Source: Scleropages formosus (taxonomy: Eukaryota; Chordata; Actinopteri; Osteoglossiformes; Osteoglossidae). Taken from it: a stretch of DNA of 64,000 bases. The stretch spans positions 13,171,443 to 13,235,442 of the forward strand of contig NC_041815.1 in assembly GCF_900964775.1 (NCBI RefSeq). Direction: 5' to 3'. Below the pieces are notes generated by a model, which was not told where the DNA came from, did no database searches, and saw only the letters and a list, made by a program, of their open reading frames with translations. Position 1 is the stretch's first letter. Each line of letters starts with the position of its first letter. Of this stretch, positions 9,721-21,985 are shown piece by piece. Made by a program: the position numbers and the translations under genes.

Positions 9721-10213
9721 CATTTTACATCTGAACTTGAAATCTCTATAAATTTTCTTCAAAAGAAAAAATTCACAGGAAGAGAATTATGCATTTTATT
9801 TTTTGTACAGAAAGAAATACCAAAACGGCAAAAGTGTTTTACATTCCAGGTTCCACTGTTGAATGCTGTAGGTCCTGCAGTCCAAAACCAAAGCCTTCTT
9901 CCCTTTCAGGTTCCCGATACTCCAACAAGTCTGACCTCCTGCTGCTTAAATCTGCTGTTCTGTATTCCCTTGGCAGACTGCTGGCTCTCTGGTTAAAGAC
10001 AAGAGTAAACAAGAGTTCAGCTCTCAAGGACTGGCTTGGACCTGGGAGCTCTATGTCCTGGATGACATCATGAGTGAGAACTAAGAATATGTACTTGTGT
10101 TTCTGGCAGTTTTTTGCAAAGCAGAAGCCATAAATCCACACTGTCTAGAAGCACCGCTGACTTCTCTGGGCTTGGTGTCAGCTTAGACAGACAGTACCAC
10201 AGTACACTCATGT

Positions 10214-10448
10214 TTGTGGTCTGACAAGTCAAAAATTCAAATAGGTTTGGAAAAAAACAGCTGTCATTGTCCTCTGGGCCAAAGAGGAAAAGGGCCATCC
10301 AAGCTGGTATCAGCGGTCCAAAAGCCAGTGCATGTCATGATATGGGGATGTGTCGGTACTTATGGTATGGGTAAATTATGTATCTATGAGGGCACCGTTA
10401 ATGTAGAGAAATACGAACAAATTGTGGAAGTTCAACACCTAATTATCC
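10214..10448 (+). mobile_element. Tc1-like transposase fragment, unit 2 copy
   Basis: Same translated segment as at 1776-2010 (WSDKSKIQIGLEK to EGTVNVEKYEQI), carried along by the tandem duplication. Confidence 0.75.
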
Positions 10449-11639
10449 TTCAAAAGTGCATTACTATTGACTGTTTCATACATGGACAAATTTGCTGTGC
10501 TTTAAATATTTCCAGTTTGTGTTTGTCAGCTATTGGTGCTTTGTTCAGTCTTATGTTTCATCTGTGACATATGAAAGCAGTGTCTTCCGGATAGATTATG
10601 ATGCACCGTAACAATATGATATGGTTATCAAAGCAAACAATGGAGTTTATTTAACAAATCTGAGGTCCCTCATGAATTGGACAAGCAAGGGGCCAGAGGT
10701 GGAGAAGCACAGAAGTTATGGTAAGGTGTAGGGATTGACCAGGTTCTGCAGGTATTGGGTGCTGGTCCTTTGACCATTTTTGGTTGTAACCAGTAGGCTG
10801 CAGGAAGCCAGTGTCTGGGGGCTGTGACAAATGTACAGTCCTCCTATCTGAAGAACTAGTAAATTAGGATTTCTGGATTGTGGTTGTTAGGTGTATGTGT
10901 TACGATGGCATAGTCACCAGCATGGCAAGCAGGTGTAGAGTTTCCTGTATGCGTGCATGATGTTCCATATTTGGTAAAGGTAATGCGTTATCGTACATTC
11001 TGTATGTCTGCATATCCTGCAAGTCACAACGACATGCAGAAAGTCTTTGGCAGGTCAGTCACAACTTGCGCTACAGGTTTCTACATCAGATGAAGAGGCG
11101 TGATGGCGCAAGCCTGAGACGAGAGAAGAGGGAGTCGAATAATCGAAGGGACCTAGGTGTACCGGAGTGTGAGATATTTGCTCATATAAAAACACAAATG
11201 CAATGGAACAAACATTTTGCACAATTTACCGATTTATGAAAAAGTAGAATTTTCTTCACAGAAGCTCCATGTAGCATCAACAAGGCATATACACAAACAT
11301 GTCATAGTGTTGTTGAAGAATTTCCAAGGAATGAAAAGCAGAAAGAAGAGCTGGTCAGTGTGAACTGATGAGAGTTTAATTGTTAGAAAGCAGTAGTGAA
11401 AATAAAGTACATAGTTAACGTTAATTGATGATAAAGGAATTGGGAAGAGGTGTGTGCACAATGACGTGCGTAATCAGATGTAGAACATACACAAACAGGG
11501 GCCTTGAGCCACCTAGTGAGGTCTCCTGACACCGAAGGCACACCGATGTAATTTGGCAGTGTCACAAAGATAACTGCGTTTTGATGACCAGCACAAAAGA
11601 AACTAACAGAAAAAAAATGTTCAGTTGCTTGTTTAATTG

Positions 11640-11830
11640 AGGCAGCCGGTAGTGTCGTGGTTAGAGTTGCTGCCTTTGGATCCATGGTTGCTGGATTGAA
11701 TGTCACCTACTGCTGTAGTAGCCTTGAGCAAGGCACCCTACCCTAAATTTCTCCACTTAAAAAAGCCTAGCCACATAAATGGATAAATAATTGTTGCTTT
11801 GGTGAAAAGTGTTGGCTAAATGAATAAATG
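11640..11830 (+). mobile_element. Second tRNA-SINE family, unit 2 copy
   Basis: Same insertion as 3431-3621: tRNA-like head and GGCTAAATGAATAAATG tail. Confidence 0.8.
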
Positions 11831-12014
11831 CTATGGAGGCAAGAAAAGACAAGAACCTCTTTAAAAAACAGAGGTTAGTAATCATTGTTGGAGGTAAAAA
11901 TTCTAAGAATACTCTAAAAAACTGACCTCAATGTAAATAACTGCTGAAAGCAAAAAAAGCTTGCCGAGACCAGCATGGAACAATGACGTATTTAACAAAG
12001 TCATCTCTAACGTT

Positions 12015-12228
12015 GGGGGGCACGGTGGCGCAGCGGGCTTAGCGGGGTCCCACTCTGGTGTGTCTTTGCTTCCAGCCCTGCAGGGGGTGCTTTGCGATGG
12101 ACGGGCGTCCCATTCTGGGTGTGTCCTCTCACCCTTCTGCCTTGCACCCTGTATTGCTGGGTTAGGCTCCGGCTCACCGCGACCCCACTTGGGACAATTG
12201 GTTTCAGACAGTGTGTGTGTGCGCGTGT
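12015..12228 (+). mobile_element. GC-rich SINE, unit 2 copy of shared insertion
   Basis: Same insertion as 3805-4018, with the same flanks. Confidence 0.88.
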
Positions 12229-13508
12229 AATGTCAAAGTGAAACATACACAGATAGTTTACAAAATTAAAAATGGAACTGAACGCAGAAAGATTGACCCA
12301 ATCAATACTTTTTTGTGCTGTTGATTCTCAACTGGACTGCGGTCTGGCCTCTGACGGGGGCTACTCCATCACATTACATTACATCACCCATGTTGCTTTT
12401 TAAGCCACTCCAAGAGTGACTTTTGGTGTATGTTTGTAGATGTCCCTTCCAGGTCTCAGCACTACTGCGCACTACAGCAACAACTGAGAAAAGCAAGAGC
12501 GACACCAACAAGGGAAAATAAATTCTATTCAGTTTTATGGCCTTCTCTTTCACTGGAGTGACAATATATGCACTATTTACACAAGGATGAGACTAGACAG
12601 CTTGCCAGACAAGGGAACACAGATCTGGTGACAAGGAGAGTCTAGGGCTTGTGAGATGATTCATGGGAGCGCACTGTGAACTGGACTTGAAGAAACGTAA
12701 TTACAGAAGAACAGGAGTCACTATGCAACACAAATTGGAGGTGATTCAATAGAAGGCTGATCAACAATCTGTGAAATGAAATGAGCTTTTCAACCCTTTA
12801 CAGGGCTGGGAATTGCGCTTTGAGTATACTGAGCTCCCCTGCACTGATGGAGCTAGGTGAACCCAGGGTGGCACCCCTTGAATTTTTCATCTGTCTTATT
12901 AACACCCAGTGATTGTGACACCTTTTTCATTGTAACTTACAGTATTAGGTTTGTATAATACATAATACAGTATTTATCCATTTTTACAGCTAGGTACTTT
13001 CTACAACCTCAATTCATAGTTAATACCCTGGTACTCTCTTTAACAAGTGTTCCCTGATTAATGTATAAGGGTTTTGAAAAATTAGGCTCAAGTGTTTTGA
13101 TGGAAGTAGTTTTCTGCCCTCAAGGATTGCCCATGAGTGTTGTTTCTCCTTCTGTTGGTCATTTAAAAGTTGCAGCCTAATTGTGTTAACAGTGGTGCAA
13201 GAAGTAATTAGGACACATCCTTGTTTATCACTGGTCCTCATTACGTATCTGTTGTGTGCTGTGCATTGAGTCCCTAAGATTTCCCTTTTTATTACCTGTG
13301 GTAGTCCCTAGAGGAGGGGCTTCAGACAGAAACACAGGACCATCATCCTATTTATCGACAGCGGACAGTTTTGCTCTCAGAAAGGCCCTGCATGCTTGGA
13401 AGTTGAGCAATGGTTTCAGACTTCATTGTTATATTATACATTAAAATAAACTGGCATTTTTAAGTTTACAGGATGGGCTTTGAACAAGTACTTAAAACTC
13501 TAACTCCG

Positions 13509-13799
13509 CACACCTTATTCACCAAGGTGACTTACACTGCTAGATACAATACTTACACTGGGTCACTCATCCATACATCAGTGAAACACACGCTCCCTGT
13601 GTTACTCACACACTATGGGGAACCTGAACAGCATGTCTTTGGACTGTGGGAGGGAACCCACACAGACGGGGGGGGGGGGGGGGGGGGGGGGGGGACACAT
13701 GCAAGCTCCACACAGACTGAGCAGGGATCGAACCCACGTCCACTCACACCACCGAGGCCCTGTGAGACAGCAGCGCTACTCACTGTACCACCCAAATAG
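13509..13799 (-). mobile_element. Third tRNA-SINE family, unit 2 copy (G27)
   Basis: Same insertion as 5299-5586. The G-run here is 27 long (13668-13694). Confidence 0.8.
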
Positions 13800-15244
13800 A
13801 ATTTGTACAAATGTAAAGACACTGATTTAATGCGATGTGAATTTCTGCTCTACTTAATTTTGTCAAGGTTTTCTAACATATGACCACATAATAATTCACA
13901 TTCAGCATTAGAAAACGTTTTCCTCATGAAAATTCATGTTGTTTTTTTTTTTATTAACATTTGTGTTTTTTCTGTATACTGCATGTTTCAAATGACCAGC
14001 TATTTTAAAGAATGAATTCTTTTAATATGCTGTGCAAATCTGACTAATTTCATTCTCAGCTCCTACTGAATTTTAAACTGTGCTGTAACAATATATTCAT
14101 TGTGTTATCAGTTGCAGCTTTTTATAGGGAAAAGTTGCTGATGCCCAGGGATGTGTTGGTTTATATCCCATCTGTAAAAGAGTGGAATTTTAGGTATTGT
14201 TTTATTTTAATGGAAAAAGTAAAATGCAATCATTTCTCTGTACCGTTTGGTTTTAGTTAATATGTGCTCTGGTGTTTAGGCCACGTTTTGTAATTAGGGA
14301 TATCATGTGTTGTAATTGTATTGGATAGGGCTTCAACTGAAGTCAGTGTATGCACTGTAAGGAGAAGGAGGTTAAACTTCAGCCAGTATTGGTACAATGC
14401 TTGATGTCATTGATGGAAATCTAAGGCAGCAGTTCGCACTGGTACAGCATACCACAGTCGAGATGAACCTTTTCTCAAACTACGACAGACTCTCTTCATC
14501 CTAAAACTGTTTTGATGGGATTGTCTGAGAGTTGACGGACAGAGACCCAAAATTACTTATTTGAGAAACCTCAATGTTTTGTTTTAAAAAATTTGAAACT
14601 TCATCTGACATAGGAAAGTGAAAAAGGGGGAATAAAGTGTAATTCCTTTGATGTTTCAGTTTCTTCTCGGTATATTTTTCAAATTAATGGCACATGGTTT
14701 TTGTTTGTACTTGCAATGTCATGCAAATATTTTGAATGCCAGCAACAAAGAAACTGAAACTCGTAACTGAAGGGGAGGTTGGCATGAGTTGGCATTGCAA
14801 ACTCGTTGCAATGTCAATTCCGATGTTATGTGACAGTATTGTGGGGGGTGGTTAGGGGATAAGACATACGTGATCATTACTTCTCCCACTTGCCCATTTT
14901 TGCACCTACGTTGAGATTTAAACCATATTAAACAACTTGCATATTCCAGTGCATATGCAGTTGTTTTTGAAATCTAAGTAAAATGCAAGACTTAACATAG
15001 CAGAATTCTATTTTCACCTATTCCAGAATGTCAGTAAATCATGCTTGTGCTGAGAGGAAAGGCCCTATTCCGCATTTCACTTGTGTTATACTATTTTTTT
15101 AACAGAGTGAGATGATCCAACTTTTACACATTACCTGTCATTCTTATTGACCTCATAATCTACATCCTTTACTCATTGTGTGACTGCAAAGGGTCCTTTA
15201 AACTCAGCAAGTCATTTGGAGTTAGAGGTGGGGAATAATAGTCG

Positions 15245-15499
15245 CACACGCACACACACACGCGCGCACACACGCTCGCACACACGCGCGCACACACACA
15301 CACACGCGCACACACACGCTGCTTGTTCTAAGCAGGGTCCCTGCAAGCCGGAGCCTAACACAGGGCACAAGGCTGGAGGGGGCGAGGACACACCCAGAAC
15401 GGGATGCTAGTCCATCACAAGGCACCCTAAGCAGGATTTGAACCCCAGACCCACCAGAAAGCAGGCACAGGCTAAACCCACCGCACCACCACATCCCCT
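15245..15499 (-). mobile_element. GC-rich SINE with AC/CG tract, unit 2 copy
   Basis: Same insertion as 7221-7533. The compound microsatellite is only about 75 bases (15245-15319), so it has contracted or not expanded relative to unit 1. Confidence 0.88.
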
Positions 15500-15863
15500 A
15501 ATAACAGGACCTTATCTTTCAATTCAATCTGCCTGTCCTCCTTTTTTTCGAACGTGTCTGACATGAATGAATGAAAGAGCACATGTTCCTGAGCAATGTA
15601 CCCAAAAATTGCTTGGCTGAGAAAATTAAAAGTCTCCAAAAATATGACAAAAATGGAAAAAACTATTTTTTTTTTAGGATGTATCACAGCTTGCTTTATT
15701 GTTTTGATCCATTGACTTCTGCAAAAAATATACTAAAATGATATTAAGATTATTTTACCCTTGAGAAAATTTTAAGAGAGTAGTTAGTAAGCCACCCAAA
15801 CATGTGCATCTTAAAAAGATATTTTAAAAATTAACAGCAGTTAAGACACATGTTTGGAAATCA

Positions 15864-16076
15864 CACACATATACACATCTTCAGAGCCGCTTGTCCCATA
15901 TGGGGTCACGGGGAACCGGAGCCTACCCGGCAACACAGGGCGTAAGGCCGGAGGGGGAGGGGACACACCCAGGACGGGACGCCAGTCCGTCGCAAGGTAC
16001 CCCAAGCGGGACTCGAACCCCAGACCCACCGGACAGCAGGACTGTGGTCCAACCCACTGCGCCACCGCACCCCCAA
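15864..16076 (-). mobile_element. GC-rich SINE, unit 2 only
   Basis: Reverse-oriented, little-diverged SINE with an exact 12-base target-site duplication GTTTGGAAATCA at 15852-15863 and 16077-16088. Units 1 and 3 have the empty site just 3' of their OR genes. It ends only 19 bases before the OR stop codon, so it lies in the likely 3' UTR or just past the poly(A) site. Confidence 0.93.
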
Positions 16077-16095
16077 GTTTGGAAATCAATATTTT

Positions 16096-17064
16096 TTATT
16101 TAAACTGTCTTACGTCAGTGCTATGTGGACATTTTCCGCACTTCATTACGTTTATGACTTGCTGTCTTATTTCTTTTGTCCTGATACCATAAATTATTGG
16201 ATTTAAACAGGCAGGCACAAGCAAATACATTGTACTGATTGCCATATGACTGTTTGATGACATCTCATTTTTTATTCTGTAGGAAAGAAACGATGTTAAG
16301 GAAAACATTAAAGTCACAAACATGACAATAATGTGAGTGATGCATGTACTGAATGCTTTTTGACTAGTTCTGCCTGATTTAAAAAGAGAGACAAATATTC
16401 TAACATAGGAAAACACAATTAAAAGGAAATCAGCCACTAAGATGAAGAAGGCGCCACATAGTCCTACAACATTGTTAATATATATTGGACCACATGCAAG
16501 GGTGACCAGTGCCATGTGTTCACAGAAGCAGTGCTTAATCTCGTTGGACTGGCAGTATGACAAAGATCGAGCCAGGCCAACTATTGCTGAAATGAAAACT
16601 GCATTTCTGAGCATCGGTATAATTACAAATTTCAGGAATGCAGAGATTCTCATGTGTTCATTGTAATGGAGTGGAGTGCAGATGGCATAGAAACGATCCA
16701 GGGCCATCCACAGAAAAACAGTAGCCTGCATTGACCCAAAAAAGTGAATGCAGAACATCTGAACCAGGCAACCCATCAGAGAAATATGGTTCCAGTTAAA
16801 CAGGAGATTAAGCAGCATATTTGGAACAAAGAATATTGGTATAACCAAATCAACAAAAGCCATCACACAAATCAGCAGGTACATTGGAGAATGCAGAGCC
16901 CTGTGCGATAAGATTATAAATATAATCATGGAGTTTGCAGTGACTGACATTACAAACAAGAGGAAAAATGGGATGAAGAGAAGTTGTTTCCACTCTCTGG
17001 ATCCAGAGAAGCCACTTAGTATGAAGTCCGTGTGAGAGATATTTCTTGCTGCATATTCCGACAT
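16096..17064 (-). CDS. Olfactory receptor, intact, 322 aa (unit 2)
   Basis: Full-length single-exon OR, a paralogue of the gene at 7904-8872 with the same marks: N8 glycosylation site, SPMY 59-62, C99, MALDRFYAIC 120-129, SY 219-220, KAFSTCITH 236-244, NPIIYG 288-293. Differences from the unit 1 protein cluster at residues 107-117 of TM3 (H107, G110, M112, A114, F117), with a few in TM5 and TM7. Flanks on both sides are nearly identical to unit 1, so the coding clusters stand out. AATAAA overlaps the stop (16095-16100). Ligand unknown. Confidence 0.95.
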   Translation of the reverse strand: MSEYAARNISHTDFILSGFSGSREWKQLLFIPFFLLFVMSVTANSMIIFIILSHRALHSPMYLLICVMAFVDLVIPIFFVPNMLLNLLFNWNHISLMGCLVQMFCIHFFGSMQATVFLWMALDRFYAICTPLHYNEHMRISAFLKFVIIPMLRNAVFISAIVGLARSLSYCQSNEIKHCFCEHMALVTLACGPIYINNVVGLCGAFFILVADFLLIVFSYVRIFVSLFKSGRTSQKAFSTCITHIIVMFVTLMFSLTSFLSYRIKNEMSSNSHMAISTMYLLVPACLNPIIYGIRTKEIRQQVINVMKCGKCPHSTDVRQFK

Positions 17065-17343
17065 CTTGCTGCACAGTGTGGCACTTTCAAAAACACCTTG
17101 AGAAAGCGAGAAAAGTACATTTTAAAATTTGTTTCTACAAGTTACTTTGTTCATGTGTTGAAAAAAAAACCCATTATTTCAAAATGTACATGATAAAGCA
17201 CAAAAAGCTGTACACGTTCAAGTTTTAACTACAAGTATACAACAGAACTTTCTGTACTTCTTTGAAGTGCCATGTACCCAAACATTGATATACATGATAC
17301 ATACACATTAAACACTATAAAAAGTGAAAAATATACTGATCTA

Positions 17344-17549
17344 GGGGGGCGCGGTGGCGCAGTGGGTTGGACCGGGTTCTGCTCTCCCGCGAGTCTGGGG
17401 TTTGAGTCCCGCTTGGGGTGCCTTGCGGCGGACTGGCTTGGACCTGGGTGTGTCCCCTCCCCCTCCGGCCTTACGCCCTGTGTTGCCGGGAAGGCTCCGG
17501 CTCCCCGCGACCCCGTATGGGACAAGCGGTTCTGAGAATGTGTGTGTGT
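17344..17549 (+). mobile_element. GC-rich SINE, unit 3 copy
   Basis: Same insertion as 9152-9357 including its ATACTGATCTA duplication. Confidence 0.92.
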
Positions 17550-17660
17550 ATACTGATCTAAGTTATAATTATGTTTTGAAATAATTATTTATTGACAATA
17601 TTATTTATTATTAATTATTAATTAATTATTTGGAAAAGGGAGCCCAAGATTCATTTTATA

Positions 17661-17912
17661 TACACACACACACACACACACAGTCCAAACCGCTTGTCCC
17701 ATAGGGAGTCACAAAGAGCCGGAGCTTAACCCAGTAACTCAGGGCGTAAGGCCGGAGGGAGAGGGGACACACCCAGGATGGGACACCAGTCCGTCACAAG
17801 GTACCCCAAGCAGAACTTGAACCCCAGACCCACCCAAGAGCAGGACCCGGTGCAACTAACTGCACCACCGCAGCCCCGCGCCACCGCACCACCGTGTCCC
17901 TGCACCCCCCAC
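17661..17912 (-). mobile_element. GC-rich SINE with elongated head, unit 3 copy
   Basis: Same insertion as 9469-9720; the AC tail is the same type. Confidence 0.88.
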
Positions 17913-18405
17913 CATTTTACATCTGAACTTGAAATCTCTATAAATTTTCTTCAAAAGAAAAAATTCACAGGAAGAGAATTATGCATTTTATTTTTTGTAC
18001 AGAAAGAAATACCAAAACGGCAAAAGTGTTTTACATTCCAGGTTCCACTGTTGAATGCTGTAGGTCCTGCAGTCCAAAACCAAAGCCTTCTTCCCTTTCA
18101 GGTTCCCGATACTCCAACAAGTCTGACCTCCTGCTGCTTAAATCTGCTGTTCTGTATTCCCTTGGCAGACTGCTGGCTCTCTGGTTAAAGACAAGAGTAA
18201 ACAAGAGTTCAGCTCTCAAGGACTGGCTTGGACCTGGGAGCTCTATGTCCTGGATGACATCATGAGTGAGAACTAAGAATATGTACTTGTGTTTCTGGCA
18301 GTTTTTTGCAAAGCAGAAGCCATAAATCCACACTGTCTAGAAGCACCGCTGACTTCTCTGGGCTTGGTGTCAGCTTAGACAGACAGTACCACAGTACACT
18401 CATGT

Positions 18406-18640
18406 TTGTGGTCTGACAAGTCAAAAATTCAAATAGGTTTGGAAAAAAACAGCTGTCATTGTCCTCTGGGCCAAAGAGGAAAAGGGCCATCCAAGCTGGT
18501 ATCAGCGGTCCAAAAGCCAGTGCATGTCATGATATGGGGATGTGTCGGTACTTATGGTATGGGTAAATTATGTATCTATGAGGGCACCGTTAATGTAGAG
18601 AAATACGAACAAATTGTGGAAGTTCAACACCTAATTATCC
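18406..18640 (+). mobile_element. Tc1-like transposase fragment, unit 3 copy
   Basis: Identical translated segment to 10214-10448. Confidence 0.75.
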
Positions 18641-19830
18641 TTCAAAAGTGCATTACTATTGACTGTTTCATACATGGACAAATTTGCTGTGCTTTAAATA
18701 TTTCCAGTTTGTGTTTGTCAGCTATTGGTGCTTTGTTCAGTCTTATGTTTCATCTGTGACATATGAAAGCAGTGTCTTCCGGATAGATTATGATGCACCG
18801 TAACAATATGATATGGTTATCAAAGCAAACAATGGAGTTTATTTAACAAATCTGAGGTCCCTCATGAATTGGACAAGCAAGGGGCCAGAGGTGGAGAAGC
18901 ACAGAAGTTATGGTAAGGTGTAGGGATTGACCAGGTTCTGCAGGTATTGGGTGCTGGTCCTTTGACCATTTTTGGTTGTAACCAGTAGGCTGCAGGAAGC
19001 CAGTGTCTGGGGGCTGTGACAAATGTACAGTCCTCCTATCTGAAGAACTAGTAAATTAGGATTTCTGGATTGTGGTTGTTAGGTGTATGTGTTACGATGG
19101 CATAGTCACCAGCATGGCAAGCAGGTGTAGAGTTTCCTGTATGCGTGCATGATGTTCCATATTTGGTAAAGGTAATGCGTTATCGTACATTCTGTATGTC
19201 TGCATATCCTGCAAGTCACAACGACATGCAGAAAGTCTTTGGCAGGTCAGTCACAACTTGCGCTACAGGTTTCTACATCAGATGAAGAGGCGTGATGGCG
19301 CAAGCCTGAGACGAGAGAAGAGGGAGTCGAATAATCGAAGGGACCTAGGTGTACCGGAGTGTGAGATATTTGCTCATATAAAAACACAAATGCAATGGAA
19401 CAAACATTTTGCACAATTTACCGATTTATGAAAAAGTAGAATTTTCTTCACAGAAGCTCCATGTAGCATCAACAAGGCATATACACAAACATGTCATAGT
19501 GTTGTTGAAGAATTTCCAAGGAATGAAAAGCAGAAAGAAGAGCTGGTCAGTGTGAACTGATGAGAGTTTAATTGTTAGAAAGCAGTAGTGAAAATAAAGT
19601 ACATAGTTAACGTTAATTGATGATAAAGGAATTGGGAAGAGGTGTGTGCACAATGACGTGCGTAATCAGATGTAGAACATACACAAACAGGGGCCTTGAG
19701 CCACCTAGTGAGGTCTCCTGACACCGAAGGCACACCGATGTAATTTGGCAGTGTCACAAAGATAACTGCGTTTTGATGACCAGCACAAAAGAAACTAACA
19801 GAAAAAAATGTTCAGTTGCTTGTTTAATTG

Positions 19831-20021
19831 AGGCAGCCGGTAGTGTCGTGGTTAGAGTTGCTGCCTTTGGATCCATGGTTGCTGGATTGAATGTCACCTA
19901 CTGCTGTAGTAGCCTTGAGCAAGGCACCCTACCCTAAATTTCTCCACTTAAAAAAGCCTAGCCACATAAATGGATAAATAATTGTTGCTTTGGTGAAAAG
20001 TGTTGGCTAAATGAATAAATG
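19831..20021 (+). mobile_element. Second tRNA-SINE family, unit 3 copy
   Basis: Same insertion as 3431-3621. Confidence 0.8.
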
Positions 20022-20204
20022 CTATGGAGGCAAGAAAAGACAAGAACCTCTTTAAAAACAGAGGTTAGTAATCATTGTTGGAGGTAAAAATTCTAAGAAT
20101 ACTCTAAAAAACTGACCTCAATGTAAATAACTGCTGAAAGCAAAAAAAGCTTGCCGAGACCAGCATGGAACAATGACGTATTTAACAAAGTCATCTCTAA
20201 CGTT

Positions 20205-20418
20205 GGGGGGCACGGTGGCGCAGCGGGCTTAGCGGGGTCCCACTCTGGTGTGTCTTTGCTTCCAGCCCTGCAGGGGGTGCTTTGCGATGGACGGGCGTCC
20301 CATTCTGGGTGTGTCCTCTCACCCTTCTGCCTTGCACCCTGTATTGCTGGGTTAGGCTCCGGCTCACCGCGACCCCACTTGGGACAATTGGTTTCAGACA
20401 GTGTGTGTGTGCGCGTGT
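20205..20418 (+). mobile_element. GC-rich SINE, unit 3 copy of shared insertion
   Basis: Same insertion as 3805-4018. Confidence 0.88.
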
Positions 20419-21698
20419 AATGTCAAAGTGAAACATACACAGATAGTTTACAAAATTAAAAATGGAACTGAACGCAGAAAGATTGACCCAATCAATACTT
20501 TTTTGTGCTGTTGATTCTCAACTGGACTGCGGTCTGGCCTCTGACGGGGGCTACTCCATCACATTACATTACATCACCCATGTTGCTTTTTAAGCCACTC
20601 CAAGAGTGACTTTTGGTGTATGTTTGTAGATGTCCCTTCCAGGTCTCAGCACTACTGCGCACTACAGCAACAACTGAGAAAAGCAAGAGCGACACCAACA
20701 AGGGAAAATAAATTCTATTCAGTTTTATGGCCTTCTCTTTCACTGGAGTGACAATATATGCACTATTTACACAAGGATGAGACTAGACAGCTTGCCAGAC
20801 AAGGGAACACAGATCTGGTGACAAGGAGAGTCTAGGGCTTGTGAGATGATTCATGGGAGCGCACTGTGAACTGGACTTGAAGAAACGTAATTACAGAAGA
20901 ACAGGAGTCACTATGCAACACAAATTGGAGGTGATTCAATAGAAGGCTGATCAACAATCTGTGAAATGAAATGAGCTTTTCAACCCTTTACAGGGCTGGG
21001 AATTGCGCTTTGAGTATACTGAGCTCCCCTGCACTGATGGAGCTAGGTGAACCCAGGGTGGCACCCCTTGAATTTTTCATCTGTCTTATTAACACCCAGT
21101 GATTGTGACACCTTTTTCATTGTAACTTACAGTATTAGGTTTGTATAATACATAATACAGTATTTATCCATTTTTACAGCTAGGTACTTTCTACAACCTC
21201 AATTCATAGTTAATACCCTGGTACTCTCTTTAACAAGTGTTCCCTGATTAATGTATAAGGGTTTTGAAAAATTAGGCTCAAGTGTTTTGATGGAAGTAGT
21301 TTTCTGCCCTCAAGGATTGCCCATGAGTGTTGTTTCTCCTTCTGTTGGTCATTTAAAAGTTGCAGCCTAATTGTGTTAACAGTGGTGCAAGAAGTAATTA
21401 GGACACATCCTTGTTTATCACTGGTCCTCATTACGTATCTGTTGTGTGCTGTGCATTGAGTCCCTAAGATTTCCCTTTTTATTACCTGTGGTAGTCCCTA
21501 GAGGAGGGGCTTCAGACAGAAACACAGGACCATCATCCTATTTATCGACAGCGGACAGTTTTGCTCTCAGAAAGCCCCTGCATGCTTGGAAGTTGAGCAA
21601 TGGTTTCAGACTTCATTGTTATATTATACATTAAAATAAACTGGCATTTTTAAGTTTACAGGATGGGCTTTGAACAAGTACTTAAAACTCTAACTCCG

Positions 21699-21985
21699 CA
21701 CACCTTATTCACCAAGGTGACTTACACTGCTAGATACAATACTTACACTGGGTCACTCATCCATACATCAGTGAAACACACGCTCCCTGTGTTACTCACA
21801 CACTATGGGGAACCTGAACAGCATGTCTTTGGACTGTGGGAGGGAACCCACACAGACGGGGGGGGGGGGGGGGGGGGGGGACACATGCAAGCTCCACACA
21901 GACTGAGCAGGGATCGAACCCACGTCCACTCACACCACCGAGGCCCTGTGAGACAGCAGCGCTACTCACTGTGCCACCCAAATAG
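21699..21985 (-). mobile_element. Third tRNA-SINE family, unit 3 copy (G23)
   Basis: Same insertion as 5299-5586. The G-run is 23 long (21858-21880). Confidence 0.8.

Larger units (their letters stand above)
8980..17171 (-). repeat. Tandem OR unit 2 (8192 bases)
   Basis: Second copy. Anchors from 7904 to about 11850 recur exactly 8192 bases later, which shows one recent duplication with a breakpoint not confined to the chosen unit edge. It differs from unit 1 by two head SINEs (9152-9357, 9469-9720), absence of the SINE at 2776, a deletion of the receptor remnant near 14795, a shorter AC/CG tract and a private SINE at 15864-16076. I see no other gene in the stretches between listed features. 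Confidence 0.88.

Noticed and set aside
8980-17171. Significance of the 8192-base period being a power of two
   Set aside because: Coincidence; the offset changes to 8190 and 7953 with small indels and a SINE.
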